NCBI RefSeq assembly: GCF_042477335.2
Contig: NC_091246.1
Location: 111,877,001-111,941,000 of the forward strand
Source of the DNA: Ovis canadensis
Lineage: Eukaryota; Chordata; Mammalia; Artiodactyla; Bovidae
Direction of reading: 5' to 3'
DNA: 64,000 nucleotides
Shown here: positions 1 through 34,645 of the stretch, in pieces
How the letters are laid out: every line of letters starts with the position of its first letter
Position numbering within the stretch: the first letter of the stretch is position 1
Translations under genes and position numbers: made by a program
Notes under the pieces: generated by a model
Databases searched by the model: none
What the model was told of the DNA's origin: nothing
Seen by the model: the letters and a program-made list of their open reading frames with translations, nothing else

Positions 1-1486
1 ATTTTAAAAAAGTATATGTCATCTATTGTTTTGTTGGTGATTTAGAGTTATTTCCTCATGAAATGATGAGACGAGGGATTTTTCTTCTAAAATTGGCAAT
101 TGAAATGCGGCTCCTCCATTTCCTTTGTTCAGAGCCCAGATCCGAGCTCATGTGCTGTAATCCCCACACACAGTCACACTCGTCACCTAGAGTTCGCATG
201 TGCTAGACTCCCTAGTTACTCCTCTCTCCCCCAACTTGAAAAGAAGCAAACTGGTGAGTGCAGCCCTCAGCAGCTGCAGGAGAATGAGCTAAAACTTCAA
301 AACTGGGACGTCCTGGTGGCCGCCGGGTCTGCCCTGTGGTGCAGGTCCTGTAAGCGTTCCCGTCTGTGAGTTCCAGATGGAAATCCCAGAAGCATCAGGC
401 AGCACGGTAACTCACACTCTCCATGTGGTTTCCCCGGTTCTCAGAGTAGGTGTTTGGTCTCAGGTTTTGGATTCCCTTCTCAGGCTTTGGGGATTTTGGA
501 CACAGTAATGTGTGCAGCCTGGCTTTTGGCCTCTGAGAAGAGCGTGTGCATGCCCCTGAAGAGCCTGCCCCGGAGATGCAGAGTGCTGTGCTGACGAGCT
601 CTGCAGTAAGGGATGCCCTCAGTCTCGCTCCTCTTGCAAATACCAAGAATCTTCTTGTACTTTTCATCCTGTAGGACAAGCTGGAAAGCGCTGTCATATG
701 TGACAGCGAAGGACTGTGGCAACTGCCTGTCAGATGGATTATAAGGAAAGGAAGAAAAATAGTGGATAGTGCACAAAAATAAGTGTGTTTTTCATGCATT
801 GGACAGTGAATTAACTGTGTGTCCTAAGTATAAACTGTTGCTATGAATTTTAAGATGCCCAAAACAAAAAATAAAACACATCAGAGCTTATCCATTAAAG
901 CCTCACTTTCATGTGTCTTTCCACAGAAACACACTCTAGGCTTCCAGAAGGTTTTATGGACTTTAAAAATGAACATTCTGAATGTAACTGAGCCCCCTGC
1001 CCTGGCTGCTTATCTCACCTGTATAAATAGATATGACCCACTGAAAACTGCAGAGATGCAGTTTTGTGTCAGGAAAGTATAACTGCAGACCCCCCCCCCA
1101 ACCCCCCTGGAAACTGCAATGGAGCTCTCCTGTGGCTAATTTAATGCCACAGCGATTTCCTGATCTAAGTTGAAAAGCATGTGAAGACGCAGGCTCCATG
1201 GAACTGTAGCCATGACAAGATACTTTGAAAGGCCCGGAAATAAGCGGCCCCACGACAGCTACAGATTTCCACAGAGAGAGGAGGTACAGCCTGAGGACAG
1301 AACGCGCAGAGGTCACCTCCCCACTTGGTGGGCGATCTCTGAAGCCACTCTCATCGGTTTCATGGAGAAACAGGAAGGCTCTGGAACTAGGAGCTGCATC
1401 AACAGTAACGGTATTTGTGCCTGAAAGAAGGAAGACCACCTATGTCCATGATTCAGATGTCCCAAATATTAAAAAATAATTTTGTG
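1..1486. other. Left flank, no recognised gene
   Basis: I see no convincing exon or recognisable repeat here. There is a C-run near 1090-1107. The short open frames on both strands lack family resemblance or codon-level support and are best treated as chance. Confidence 0.5.
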
Positions 1487-1487
1487 A

Positions 1488-1534
<47 letters not shown>

Positions 1535-1535
1535 G

Positions 1536-1565
<30 letters not shown>
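1487..1565. repeat. Compound (TA)n/(TG)n microsatellite
   Basis: About 46 bp of TG/TA alternation is followed by GGG and then about 28 bp of TG repeat. The tract adjoins a Bov-tA fragment, a common setting for ruminant microsatellites. It is likely length-polymorphic. Confidence 0.95.
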
Positions 1566-1566
<1 letters not shown>

Positions 1567-1634
1567 GTTTTTACCTTTAAAACAAATTTTGTGACATATA
1601 TATGTGTGTGTATATATGTATACACATAATGGCA

Positions 1635-1817
1635 TGTAAAAGTCGCTGAGTTGTCTCCGATTCTTTGCGACCCCATGGACCATACAGTCCATGGAATTCT
1701 CCAGGCCAGAATACTGCTGTGGCTAGACGTTTCCTTCTCCAGGGGATCTTCCCAACCCAGGGATTGAACCCAGGTCTCCTGCATTGCAGGTGGATTCCTT
1801 ACCAACTGAACTACCAT
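1635..1817 (-). mobile_element. Bov-tA SINE, truncated
   Basis: Reverse-complement Bov-tA: it carries the hallmark pieces 'gattctttgcgaccccatgg', 'ggaattctccaggcc' and 'ggattgaacccaggtctcct'. The end corresponding to the SINE head is lost at about 1817. Confidence 0.85.
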
Positions 1818-1842
1818 GTATATGCCATTATATAGGAGACGG

Positions 1843-1927
1843 TGAAGGTTAGGGAAGCCTGGCAGGCTTTAGTCCTTAGGGTTGCAAATAGTCAGACATG
1901 ATTTAGCGACTGAAAAATCAGCAACAA
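1843..1927 (+). mobile_element. Bov-tA SINE tail fragment
   Basis: The segment resembles the 3' part of Bov-tA in forward orientation ('agcctggcaggcttt', 'gttgcaaatagtcagacatg', 'ttagcgactgaa'). It may be a second insertion next to the inverted copy at 1635-1817. Confidence 0.7.
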
Positions 1928-2491
1928 ATTATGGTGTATTCCATTAAATAAAAGTAAAGGAGCACTTGGTGTCTTTTCTGTCTGGTCATCTTCTATGTGG
2001 GTACCTATGATGGGGTGGATAGTCAACTACTGTAAGAAGTGGCTGCCAGAATTTCTATGGGGATAATTAATACATATTTACCTCCTGCTCATGAAGCAGT
2101 GTCCTTAGCTGTCCATGGTTTTCCTCCCAGGTGGGTTGACACATACGGGTTCTTTTGCCTTGTGGCTCTACCATCGCTTGGGGCCACAGTGCCCTCTTCA
2201 TCCAGACAGCAAAGGACGAGGAAATGGAGAAGGCACATGGGCTTCTCCAGAAAAATTGTCCTGGACATGACGTGCAGCTCTCCTGCCCACCGCCCATCAG
2301 CAGGACTGCCTCACTAGACACATGGACTGCAGACAGGCTAGACTGGGAACTGAAGCCCTGCCTGGACCATGCCTCCTTCCTAGCACACACTCATGCAAAG
2401 GAAAGGTGAGCACAGACTTTTTGTTACTAGTTACCGTCTCTGTTGTTTAATTTCAAAAGAAATAGAAAACAACTGGCAAACATTATGTTTT

Positions 2492-2636
2492 AAATTATTT
2501 TATTCTTCTTCTTTATTTGTTGGCTGTGTTGCATGACATGCGGGATCTTAGTTCCCTGACCAGAGACCGAGCTCACACCCCTTGCATTGGAAGGACAGAA
2601 TCTTAACTGCTGGACCTCCAGAGAAGTCCTAGCAAA
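2492..2636 (-). mobile_element. CHR-type tRNA-Glu-derived SINE
   Basis: It matches the reverse complement of the cetartiodactyl CHR SINE: 'gggatcttagttccctgacc', a 'cccttgcattggaagg' segment and a final 'ccagagaagtcct'. Confidence 0.75.
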
Positions 2637-2942
2637 GATTATTTTTCACGAGAATAATCTGTTTTCAGATTATTCAGAATATTTCAGAATAACAGCCCGA
2701 TGCTGTTTTGAAAAGAGCACTTTCACAGACTCCTTCTAAGTGATAAAACACTTTTTGTTGCAACTTCAAAGTGCTTTATTTAGAAAGAAATCTGGAAATA
2801 CGTGTTATGACACTAAGTTCTTCATGTCTTAGGGATATTCTTTCCTAAGTTCTTCATGTCAAGGGATCCAGCAAGCCTTCTGAGAACCCTCACCAAGATA
2901 ATACTCCAAAATGTTCTGTGTTGAATATAGAGTTAGGTACGT

Positions 2943-3137
2943 GTGTGCATGCATGGTAAATCACTTCACTTGTGTCCAACTCTTTGCAGCCCACCAGGTT
3001 CCTGTGTCCATGGGATTCTCCAGGGAAGAATGCCTTCTTTCAGGATATATTCCTGAGACAGGGATTATATTCATATCTCATGTCTCCTGCATTGGCAGGT
3101 GGGTTCTTTACTACTAGCACCACCTGGGAAGCCCAGA
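2943..3137 (-). mobile_element. Bov-tA SINE
   Basis: Reverse-complement Bov-tA with 'gtccaactctttgcagccc', 'gggattctccagggaagaat' and the inverted head 'caccacctgggaagccc' at the right end. It is diverged but nearly full length. Confidence 0.85.
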
Positions 3138-3329
3138 GTAATTTATAGCAACAAAAATTTAAGGAAAATGGTGAGAACAAATTAATGAGAGAATCTTTCA
3201 TTATATTATTAAACATTTGTCCAATGGCATATTTATGTAACCATTGAAATATATATGAAGTATTAAATAATGTTTTTTAATAAGTTTTTTTGATGTGGAC
3301 CATTTTTTTAAAGTCTTTATTGAGGTTGT

Positions 3330-3455
3330 TTCAGTATTGTTTCTTTTTAATGTTTTGGATTTTTGGCTGTGAGTCGTGTGGGATGAATCAGATCCACACC
3401 CCCAATAGTGAAAGGTGAGGTCTTAACCACTGTACCGCTCAGGACAGTCCTGAAA
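3330..3455 (-). mobile_element. Degraded CHR-type SINE
   Basis: The tract 'gtgagtcgtgtgggatgaat' to 'cttaaccactgtaccgctca' resembles a worn antisense CHR SINE. Divergence is high, so boundaries are approximate. Confidence 0.5.
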
Positions 3456-3621
3456 CAATGTTTTTAGGAAGCTTTATGTTTTAGAGAAAGTTATAAAATT
3501 TTAAGGTCAGAATTATCTCAATATTTTTTTTAAGTGTTTTTAAAATTTTCAAAAAAGAAGCAAGTAGAAAACTACTGACTATATTAAATATTAACCACTG
3601 CTTCTGCTAAATGGACATTGT

Positions 3622-4637
3622 GTCCACTTGCTCAGTCATGTCCACCTCTTTGTGACCCCATGGACTGCAGCACACCAGGCTTCCCTGTCCTTGACCATCT
3701 CCCAGAGTTTGCCCAAACTCATGTCCGTTGAGTCGGTGATGCCATTCACCCATCTCATCCTCTGTTGTCCCCTTCTCCTCCTGCCTTCAATCTTTCCAAT
3801 CATCAGGGTCTTTTCTAATCAGTCAGCCCCTTGAATCAGGTGGCCAATGTCTTGGAGCTTCACCTTCAGCCTCGGTCCTTCCAACAAATATTCAGGACTG
3901 ATCTCCTTTACAATTGACTGGTTGGATCTCCTTGCAGTCCAAGGGACTCTCAGAGTCTTCTCCATCCCCACAGTTCAAAAGCATCAGTTCTTCCACCCTC
4001 AGCCTTTTTTATTGTCCAGCTCTCATATCCATACGTGACTACTGGGAAAACTGCAGCTTTGACTAGATGGACCTTTGTCGGCAAAATAATCTCTCAGCTT
4101 TTTAATATGTCGTCTAGGTTGGTCATAGTTTTTCTTCCAAGGAGCAAGAAATTTCGTGGCGGTCACCACCATTCACAGTGATTTTGGAGCCCAAGAAAAC
4201 AAAGTCTGTCATTGTTTCCATTGTTTCCCCATCTATTTCCCATGAAGTGATGGGACAAGGTGCCATGATCTTCATTTTTTGAATATTGAGTTTCAAGCCA
4301 TCTTTTTCACTCTCCTCTTTCACCTTCATCAAGAGGCTCTTTAGTTCCTCTTCACTTTCTGCCATTACACTGGTGTCATCTGCATATAGGAGGTTATTGA
4401 TGTTTCTCCTGGCAATCTTGTGCTTCATCCAGCCCAGCATTTTGCACGAGGCAAGAAAGGTGGTCTGGTATTCCCATCTCTTTCAGAATTTTCCACAGTT
4501 TATTGTGATCCACACAGTCAAAGGTTTTGGCATAGTCAATAAAGCAGAAATAGATGATTTTCTGGAACTCTCTTACTTTTTCAATAATCCAGTGGATGTT
4601 GGCAATTTGATCTCTGGTTCCTTTACCTTTTCTAAAA
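3622..4637 (-). mobile_element. BovB LINE, 3' portion, antisense (nest part 1)
   Basis: This is the reverse complement of the BovB 3' half. The - strand encodes reverse-transcriptase remnants including the catalytic YADD box within 'LLYADDTSVMAE' (4123-4440) and, further 5', 'FRKGKGTRDQIANIHWIIEK' near 4600. Stops and frameshifts make it dead. It stops abruptly at about 4637, where a sense BovB begins. With 6561-7580 it probably once formed one antisense element that lost about 0.9 kb in the middle. Confidence 0.9.
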
Positions 4638-6560
4638 CCAGAAATGCAAAAGAGCAAAATGGCTGTCTGAGGAGGCCTTACAAATAGCTGTGAAAAGAAG
4701 GGAAGTGAAAAGCAAAGGAGAAAAGGAAAGATATACCCATTTGAATGCAGAGTTCCAAAGAATAGCAAGGAGAGATAAGAAAGCCTTCCTCAATGATCAG
4801 TGCAAAGAAATAGAGGAAAACAATAGAATGGGAAAGACTAGAGATCTCTTCAAGAAAATTAGAGATACCAAGGGAACATTTAATGCAAAGATGGGCTCAA
4901 TAAAAGACAGAAATGGTTTGGACCTAACAGAAGCAGAAGATATTAAGAAGAGGTGGCAAGAATACACAGAAGAACTGTACAAAAACGATCTTCATGACCC
5001 AGATAATCAGGATGGTGTGATCACTCCTCTAGAGCCAGACATCCTGGAATGCAAAGTCAAGTAGTCCTTAGGAAGCATCACTATTAACAAAGCTAGTGGA
5101 GGTGATGGAATCCCAGCTGAGCTCTTTCAAATCCTAAAAGATGATGCTGTGAAACTGCTGCACTCAATATGCCAGCAAATTTAGAAAACTCAGCAGTGGC
5201 CACAGGACTGGAAAAGATCAGTTTTCATTCCAATCCCAAAGAAAGGCAATGCCAAAGAATGCTCAAACTACTGCACAATTGCATTCATTTCACACGCTAG
5301 CAAAGTAAATTCTCAAAATTCTCCAAGCCAGGCTTCTACAGTATGTGAACTGTGATCTTCCAGATGCTCAAGCTGGTTTTAGAAAAGGCAGAGGAACAAG
5401 AGATCAAATTGCTAACATCCACTGGATCATCGAAAAAGTAAGAGAGTTCCAGAAAAAATCTATTTCTGCTTTATTGACTATGCCAAAGCCTTTGACTGTG
5501 TGGATCACAATCAACTGTGGAAAATTCTGAAAGAGATGGGAAAACCAGACCACCTCACCTGCCTCTTGAGAAACCTATATGCAGGTCAGGAAGCAACAGT
5601 TAGAACTGAACATGGACCAACAGACTGGTTCCAAATAGGAAAAGGAGTACGTCAAGGCTGTATATTGTCACCCTGCTTATTTAACTTCTATGCAGAGTAC
5701 ATCATGAGAAACGCTGGACTGGAAGAAGCACAAGCTGGAATCAAGATTGCTGGGAGAAATATCAATAATCTCAGATATGCAGATGACTCCACCCTTATGA
5801 CAGAAAGTGAAGAACTAAAGAGCCTTGTGATGAAAGTGAAAGAGGAGAGTGAAAAAGTTGGCTTAAAGCTCAACATTCAGAAAACTAAGATCATGGCATC
5901 CAGTCCCTTCACTTCATGGCAAATAGATGGGGAAACACTGGGAACAGTGAGAAACTTTATTTTGGGGGGGCTCCAAAATCACTGCAGATAGTGACTGCAG
6001 CCATGAAATTAAAAGATGCTTACTCCTTGGAAGGAAAGTTATGACCAACCTAGACAGCATATTAAAAAGCAGAGACATTACTTTGTTAACAAAGGTCCGT
6101 CTAGGCAAGGCTATGGTTTTTCCAGTGGTCATGTATGGATGTGAGAGTTGGGCTATGAAGAAAGCTGAGCACTGAAGAATTGATGCTTTTGAACTGTGGA
6201 GTTGGAGAAGACTCTTGAGAGTCCCTTGGACTGCAAGGAGATCCAACCAATCCATTCTAAAGGAGATCAGTCCTGGGTGTTCATTGGAAGGACTGATGTT
6301 GAAGCTGAAACTCCAATACTTTGGCCACCTAATGCGAAGAGCTGACTCATTGGAAAAGACCCTGATGCTGGGAAAGATTGAGGGCAAGAAAAGGGGACAA
6401 TGGAGGATGAGATGGTTGGATGGCATCACTGACTCAATGGACATGAGTCTGGGTAAACTCCGGGAGTTGGTGATGGACTGGGAGGCCTGGCGTGCTGGGG
6501 TTCATGGGTTCACAAGGAGTCAGACATGACTGAGTGACTGAACTGAACTGAACTGAACTG
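4638..6560 (+). mobile_element. BovB LINE, 5'-truncated, sense (nest part 2)
   Basis: Forward BovB starting mid-ORF ('GCLRRPYK' region) and running through the reverse transcriptase ('LRYADDSTLMTE', positions 5500-5991) to the 3' tail of ACTGA repeats at 6533-6560. Internal stops and frameshifts inactivate it. It sits between two antisense BovB pieces and looks like an insertion into an older antisense copy. Confidence 0.92.
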
Positions 6561-7580
6561 ATACTTGAATGGCCTAGTGGTTTTCCCTACTTTCTTCAAT
6601 TTAAGTCTGAATTTTGCATTAAGGAGTTCATGGTCTGAGTCACAGTCAGCTCCCAGTCTTGTTTTTGTGGACTGTATAGAGCTTCTCCCTCTTCAACTAC
6701 GTATAGTATATAATTAATCTAACTTTGATATTGAGCATCTGGTGATGTCCAAGTGTAGAGTTGTCTCTTGTGTTGTTGGAAGAGGGTGTTTGCTATGAAC
6801 AGCAGGTTTTCTTGGCAAAACTCAGTTAGCCTTTGTCCTGCTTCATTCTGTACTCCAAGGGCAAACTTGCCTGTTACTCCAGGTGTTTCTTGACTTCCTA
6901 CTTTTGCATTCCAGTCCCCTATAATGAAAAGGACATCTCTTTTGGGTATTAGTTCTAGAAGGTCTTTTAGGTCTTCAAAGAACCATTCAACTTCAGCCTC
7001 CTCAGCATTACTGGTTGGGGCATAGGCTTGGCTTACTGTGATATTGAATGGTTTGCTTTGGAAACAGATTGAGATTATTCTGTCCTTTTTGGATTGCACC
7101 CATGTACTGCATTTTGGACTGTTGTTGATTATGAGGGCTCCTCCATTTCTTCTAAGGAACTCTTGCCCACAGTAGTAGATATAATGGTCATCTGAATTAA
7201 GTTAGCCCATTCCTGTCCATTTTAGTTCACTGATTCCTAAAATGTGGATGTTCACTCTTGCCAGCTCCTCTTTGACCACTTCCAATTTACCTCGATTCCA
7301 GGTTCCTCTGAAATATTGTTCTTTACAGCATTGGACTTTACTTTCACCATCAGACACATCTACAAATGGGCGTTGTTTCTGCTTCACTCAGCCTCTCTGT
7401 TCCTTCTGGAGTTATTTCTCCACTCTTCTCCAGTAGCATGTTGGACACCCACTGACCTGTTGGGTTCATCTTTCAGTGTCATATCTTTTTGCCTTTTCAT
7501 ACTGTTCATGGGGTTCTCAAGGCAAGAATGCTGAAGTAGTTTTCCATTCCCTTCTCCAGTAAATGGTGGTGAAACCAAAA
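6561..7580 (-). mobile_element. BovB LINE, endonuclease portion, antisense (nest part 3)
   Basis: The - strand encodes the apurinic-type endonuclease domain: 'GTWN' and 'ILGISELKWTGMG' (7202-7387), then 'VLFIIGDWNAKVGSQETPGV' (6719-7099). It is frameshifted and inactive. The 5' end is truncated near 7580, abutting the probable ERV LTR. Confidence 0.9.
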
Positions 7581-7581
7581 G

Positions 7582-8217
7582 TGGGATCCAGCTGCTTGCA
7601 GCTCAAAAAGCAGGGTTGGTGGAAAGGAAAGTTTGCTTTGTTTCATGTGCTGGCAAGTCAGGGGGGAGCACAGGAGGGCAGACTCCTGTCTAAAGGCTGA
7701 CCCCCCTCCACTGAAAGCCAGGTTATGGGAGCTTTTATAGACAGAGAGTGGGGGCTCCAATGCAGAAACAGCACAGTAAGCTCCAACAGGCATCTTGAAA
7801 TTGGTCATCAGTGGTCTGACTAGTGTCACCTTGATTGTCCCAAGTACAGTTAGTCTTCAGTTCCAGGGTTGGTTTGATCCCATTTCTTTGAGGACGTTTC
7901 TCAGAATTGTGGCAGCTGATGTCATAGCTACAGTCTGGTCATCACGGAGTTAAGTTCTCCACCTGGTGGGAGTTCCAGTATTTCCAAGAGTGCTCACAGG
8001 ATAGGCTCAGAATGTTGTCTATAGCCCTTGAGGAAGAACGAAAAGTCCTTCACCATGTTTACTAACTATTATCACTTTGTCCTGTTGGCCTGTTTTCCTT
8101 TGTTTCTTCATCTTCTCACTCCCTGATTAAACTTACTCTTTGGCTAAGGTTTTCCCACAGACAAAAGTCTGACAGAGGACATGGGGGACAAGGACCATGA
8201 GGTCCTGCTTCATTTCA
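7582..8217 (-). mobile_element. Probable solo class II ERV LTR (BTLTR1-like)
   Basis: Read on the - strand the segment starts TGAAATG and ends CCCA, as LTRs do (TG...CA). It has a TATA-like CTATAAAAG at about 7730-7740 and a degenerate poly(A)-signal-like stretch about 100 bp downstream. Wording such as 'ggcagctgatgtcatagct' and 'gttaagttctccacctggtg' matches my memory of bovine ERV2-type LTRs. I see no gag, pol or env sequence beside it, so a solo LTR is likely. No clear target-site duplication was seen. Confidence 0.6.
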
Positions 8218-9689
8218 GTGGGCTGTGATCATTTCTTTATTTGTTGATACTACTCAGACTTTCTAAAATTAAACATTAATACCATATTTTCAGAAATTTA
8301 AACATAAAATTGGTGGATAAGGAGAATGATCTCATACAGGACAGTATTTGTCAACAGAATCTGGGAGCATCCTTGCAGGAACTCTCCCTGAGCTTCCATA
8401 TCCTGCTTCCGCAGCTGTTTTCCCCATTACTGATCTGTGACTGCTTTTGATGTCCCCACAAGATCCCCTGGTAAACTCCTTCCATCAGCTGAGCTCGGTG
8501 CCCTGAACAGTACTGCCATTTGCTGCTATGCCATCTGTCACTCCCTGGTAATTAACACACCGCTTGCTCAGATTTCAGGTCTGATCACCTCTGTGCTAAG
8601 AATGAAGTGACTGGAGCAGCTCTCTGAAGGAGGCTGACCTGGAGCAGTGTGTCTGGAAGGCTGGAGAGTGATGAAGACAGTGTGATGCTTCTGCCTCTTC
8701 ATGTGGCTGCAGGGGTACCGAGTCTCCACGTTCACAAGACTTGTCAGTTGCCTAAGAAAGAGAGCTCCTTGAGCGCAGCACCCATCGTCTGGCCTTTCCA
8801 GTGCCTAACATATTCTCATACACGCTTGGCACTTAAAAACGTTTCAAATGAGGAGGAGTAAGTAACTGTTTAGTGGTGGTGATCAATTTTTGCTAATGGA
8901 GATCGGCCAATCAGTTATTTTTATTGAGCGCCCATGATGTGCCACTTTGTGCTTGGAGTTAGATTCCACGAAATTGTAGCAGAAGAAGCAGCGGATTTGT
9001 GCATCATGCAGTGTAAACGTGAAGACTCAGGAACCTGTGGATCGCTGCATCACCCGGCTCGTCTTCCGGTGTAAACGTGAAGACTCAGGAATCTGTGGAG
9101 CCTTCCTAAGAGGTGTTTGGATCCTCCCACTAGTGATGACTGAAGGTTAGCAGCCCCAGGGCTCCTGATCCAGATTGAGCATAGTTGGGTAGACCAGGCA
9201 GAGTTTGGTCACTGTTGAGTCAGGCAGTTTGCCAGGGTCCATGGTCACAGATAGGGGCAGGCAGCATGCAGTGTCAAAGGTTCACGGGACAGTGCATCTG
9301 CCGCCCGTCAGCGTGGCTCCCGGCACCGGCTCTGTCTGAAGCTAACTCTGACTTCCAGTCTGGGAACTTAGATGAAAGTGGACCCTTCCCACCTCTCCCT
9401 GTGTTCCGGTGAAGCAGAGTCCCCTGACTTTCCCTAATTAGGTCCCTTATAATCAACAGATTCTACAAGAAGTCCTTTTTGCCGGGACACACCAGGAATC
9501 TGAGTGCCCTAGGGGCAGTGGGCCTTCTCAGCGCTGGTGCTACCATCCAGGGTTGGGACATGCCTTGTCAGGGACTCATTCCTGATTGCTGGAGTCAATG
9601 GTTCCCACTTCCAGGGCCTCAGTCTGCTTCAGTAGGAGTGTGGCTGCATCCCAGGACCTGGAATTTCAAGTACATTCTGTCTTGTCTTT
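8218..9689. other. Upstream flank of HPF1, no recognised gene
   Basis: No exon-like sequence was recognised. The only structure noted is a direct repeat of about 30 bp ('gtgtaaacgtgaagactcag' and flanks) at about 9011 and 9069, a 58-bp period. Confidence 0.5.
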
Positions 9690-9858
9690 TTTATAGTATT
9701 TATTTATCTATTTATTTTGACTGCCCCAGGCCTTAGTTGCAGCACATGGATTCTCTGAACTTCTTTAAGACATGTAGGATCTTTAGTTGTAGCATGTGGG
9801 GTCTAGTCCCCTGACCAGGTAAGGAACCTGGACCCCCTGCATTGGACCACCAGGGAAG
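9690..9858 (-). mobile_element. CHR-type SINE
   Basis: Antisense CHR SINE: 'ggggtctagtcccctgacc', 'gaacctggaccccctgcatt' and terminal 'ggaccaccagggaagtcc'. The C-rich tract begins exactly at this end. Confidence 0.8.
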
Positions 9859-9859
9859 T

Positions 9860-9940
9860 CCCCCCCCCACCCCGCCCCCCCACCCCCCCACCCCGCCCCC
9901 CCACCCCCCCACCCCCCCACCCCCCACCCCCCCACCCCCC
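9860..9940. repeat. Poly-C / (C4-8 A or G)n low-complexity tract
   Basis: Eighty bases of C-runs broken by single A or G. The - strand is a series of G-runs (G4-G8) separated by T or C, with strong G-quadruplex potential. It lies about 0.8 kb upstream of the HPF1 start codon. Confidence 0.95.
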
Positions 9941-10279
9941 TGGTCTTTTGTCTGCCGCAGCTCACATAATGGAGTGTTTATCTCAGAGGCTAGATGTGAT
10001 ATCTGTTGTCTTGAAAGCATGAAAAAGATCGGAAATAAATATCCTTTTTAAAACTGTATCTTGGATCAGGAGCTTAAAGTTAGGTGAATCCTAGAATCAA
10101 TCACTCTCTTAAAGAGTACATAGGAATTCTTGATCTCATTTCCACTGTCTTTTACTAATCTGTTTCATTAACAGTCTATCCCCTAAATAGTAAAAGCAGT
10201 GACTTTTAGCTCTAAAAGAGATATTCGTTTCGTAACTGTTATTGTTGCGGTATGTGTTTTCTCGACCTGTACTGTGATC

Positions 10280-10375
10280 AGCTGTACTTTTCTATTGTAC
10301 TTTTGTTTTCTGTTGTACTTTTGTTTCTATTGTACAAGTTTTCTTGACCTGTACTTTTCTATTGTAGCATTTTAT
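10280..10375. repeat. T-rich imperfect tandem repeat
   Basis: Variants of 'ctattgtacttttgtt' and 'cctgtacttttctattgta' recur four to five times with about a 20-bp period just upstream of the HPF1 CpG island. Confidence 0.7.
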
Positions 10376-10768
10376 TGGGTCTGAGAACCTTCAAGTATGC
10401 AACCCCAACTGCTACAACTGATTTTATGTGTCGCTATATGGTTCTGGAAGTTAACTTTAGAATACTACAGAATGAGGCCTATATATTTCCTTTTACATAT
10501 AATTTGATAGAAACGTTTTAAAATGCAGTAATTCTTTAAAGGAAAACCATATGCTCAGGTGGGTCAGCCTGCGGAGGGCGCACCTGCCCGGGAGGCGGAG
10601 TAGGCGGGGCCTCGGCCACGCGCGGGCTGGGATGCGGGCTGGGGGCGGTGCCTTTTCTCTGTGCGCGCGGCGGCGGGGGGAAACGATTGGTGGCCCCTGA
10701 ACCGGAAGTGGTTGGCGGCGCGCGGGCTCTCGGAGGGACCGGTTGGCACTGCAGCCTCTCGCTGCAGG

Positions 10769-34540
<23,772 letters not shown>

Positions 34541-34645
34541 GTGGGGCTGCCTCTCTGGTGTACAGGATTGCAGAGCTTTAGTGTGAAACATGTTCTTCAG
34601 TTTTTAAGGGCTACAGGAAATAAATGGACGGCAACTGTACTTTTC
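34541..34645 (+). terminator. HPF1: HPF1 3' UTR with AATAAA poly(A) signal
   Basis: The short 3' UTR contains AATAAA at 34619-34624, 79 bp past the stop. Cleavage would be expected about 15-25 bp downstream, at roughly 34640. A T/G-rich stretch ('ggtggcctgcttttctttc') follows. Confidence 0.85.

Noticed and set aside
1440-1817. Frame rich in HTHTHT and YIYIYI
   Set aside because: It is a translation of the TG/TA microsatellite and a SINE.
10661-10768. Possible in-frame upstream extension of HPF1
   Set aside because: The frame is open but begins with GTG, not ATG, and known HPF1 starts MVGGG at 10769 in a good Kozak context.
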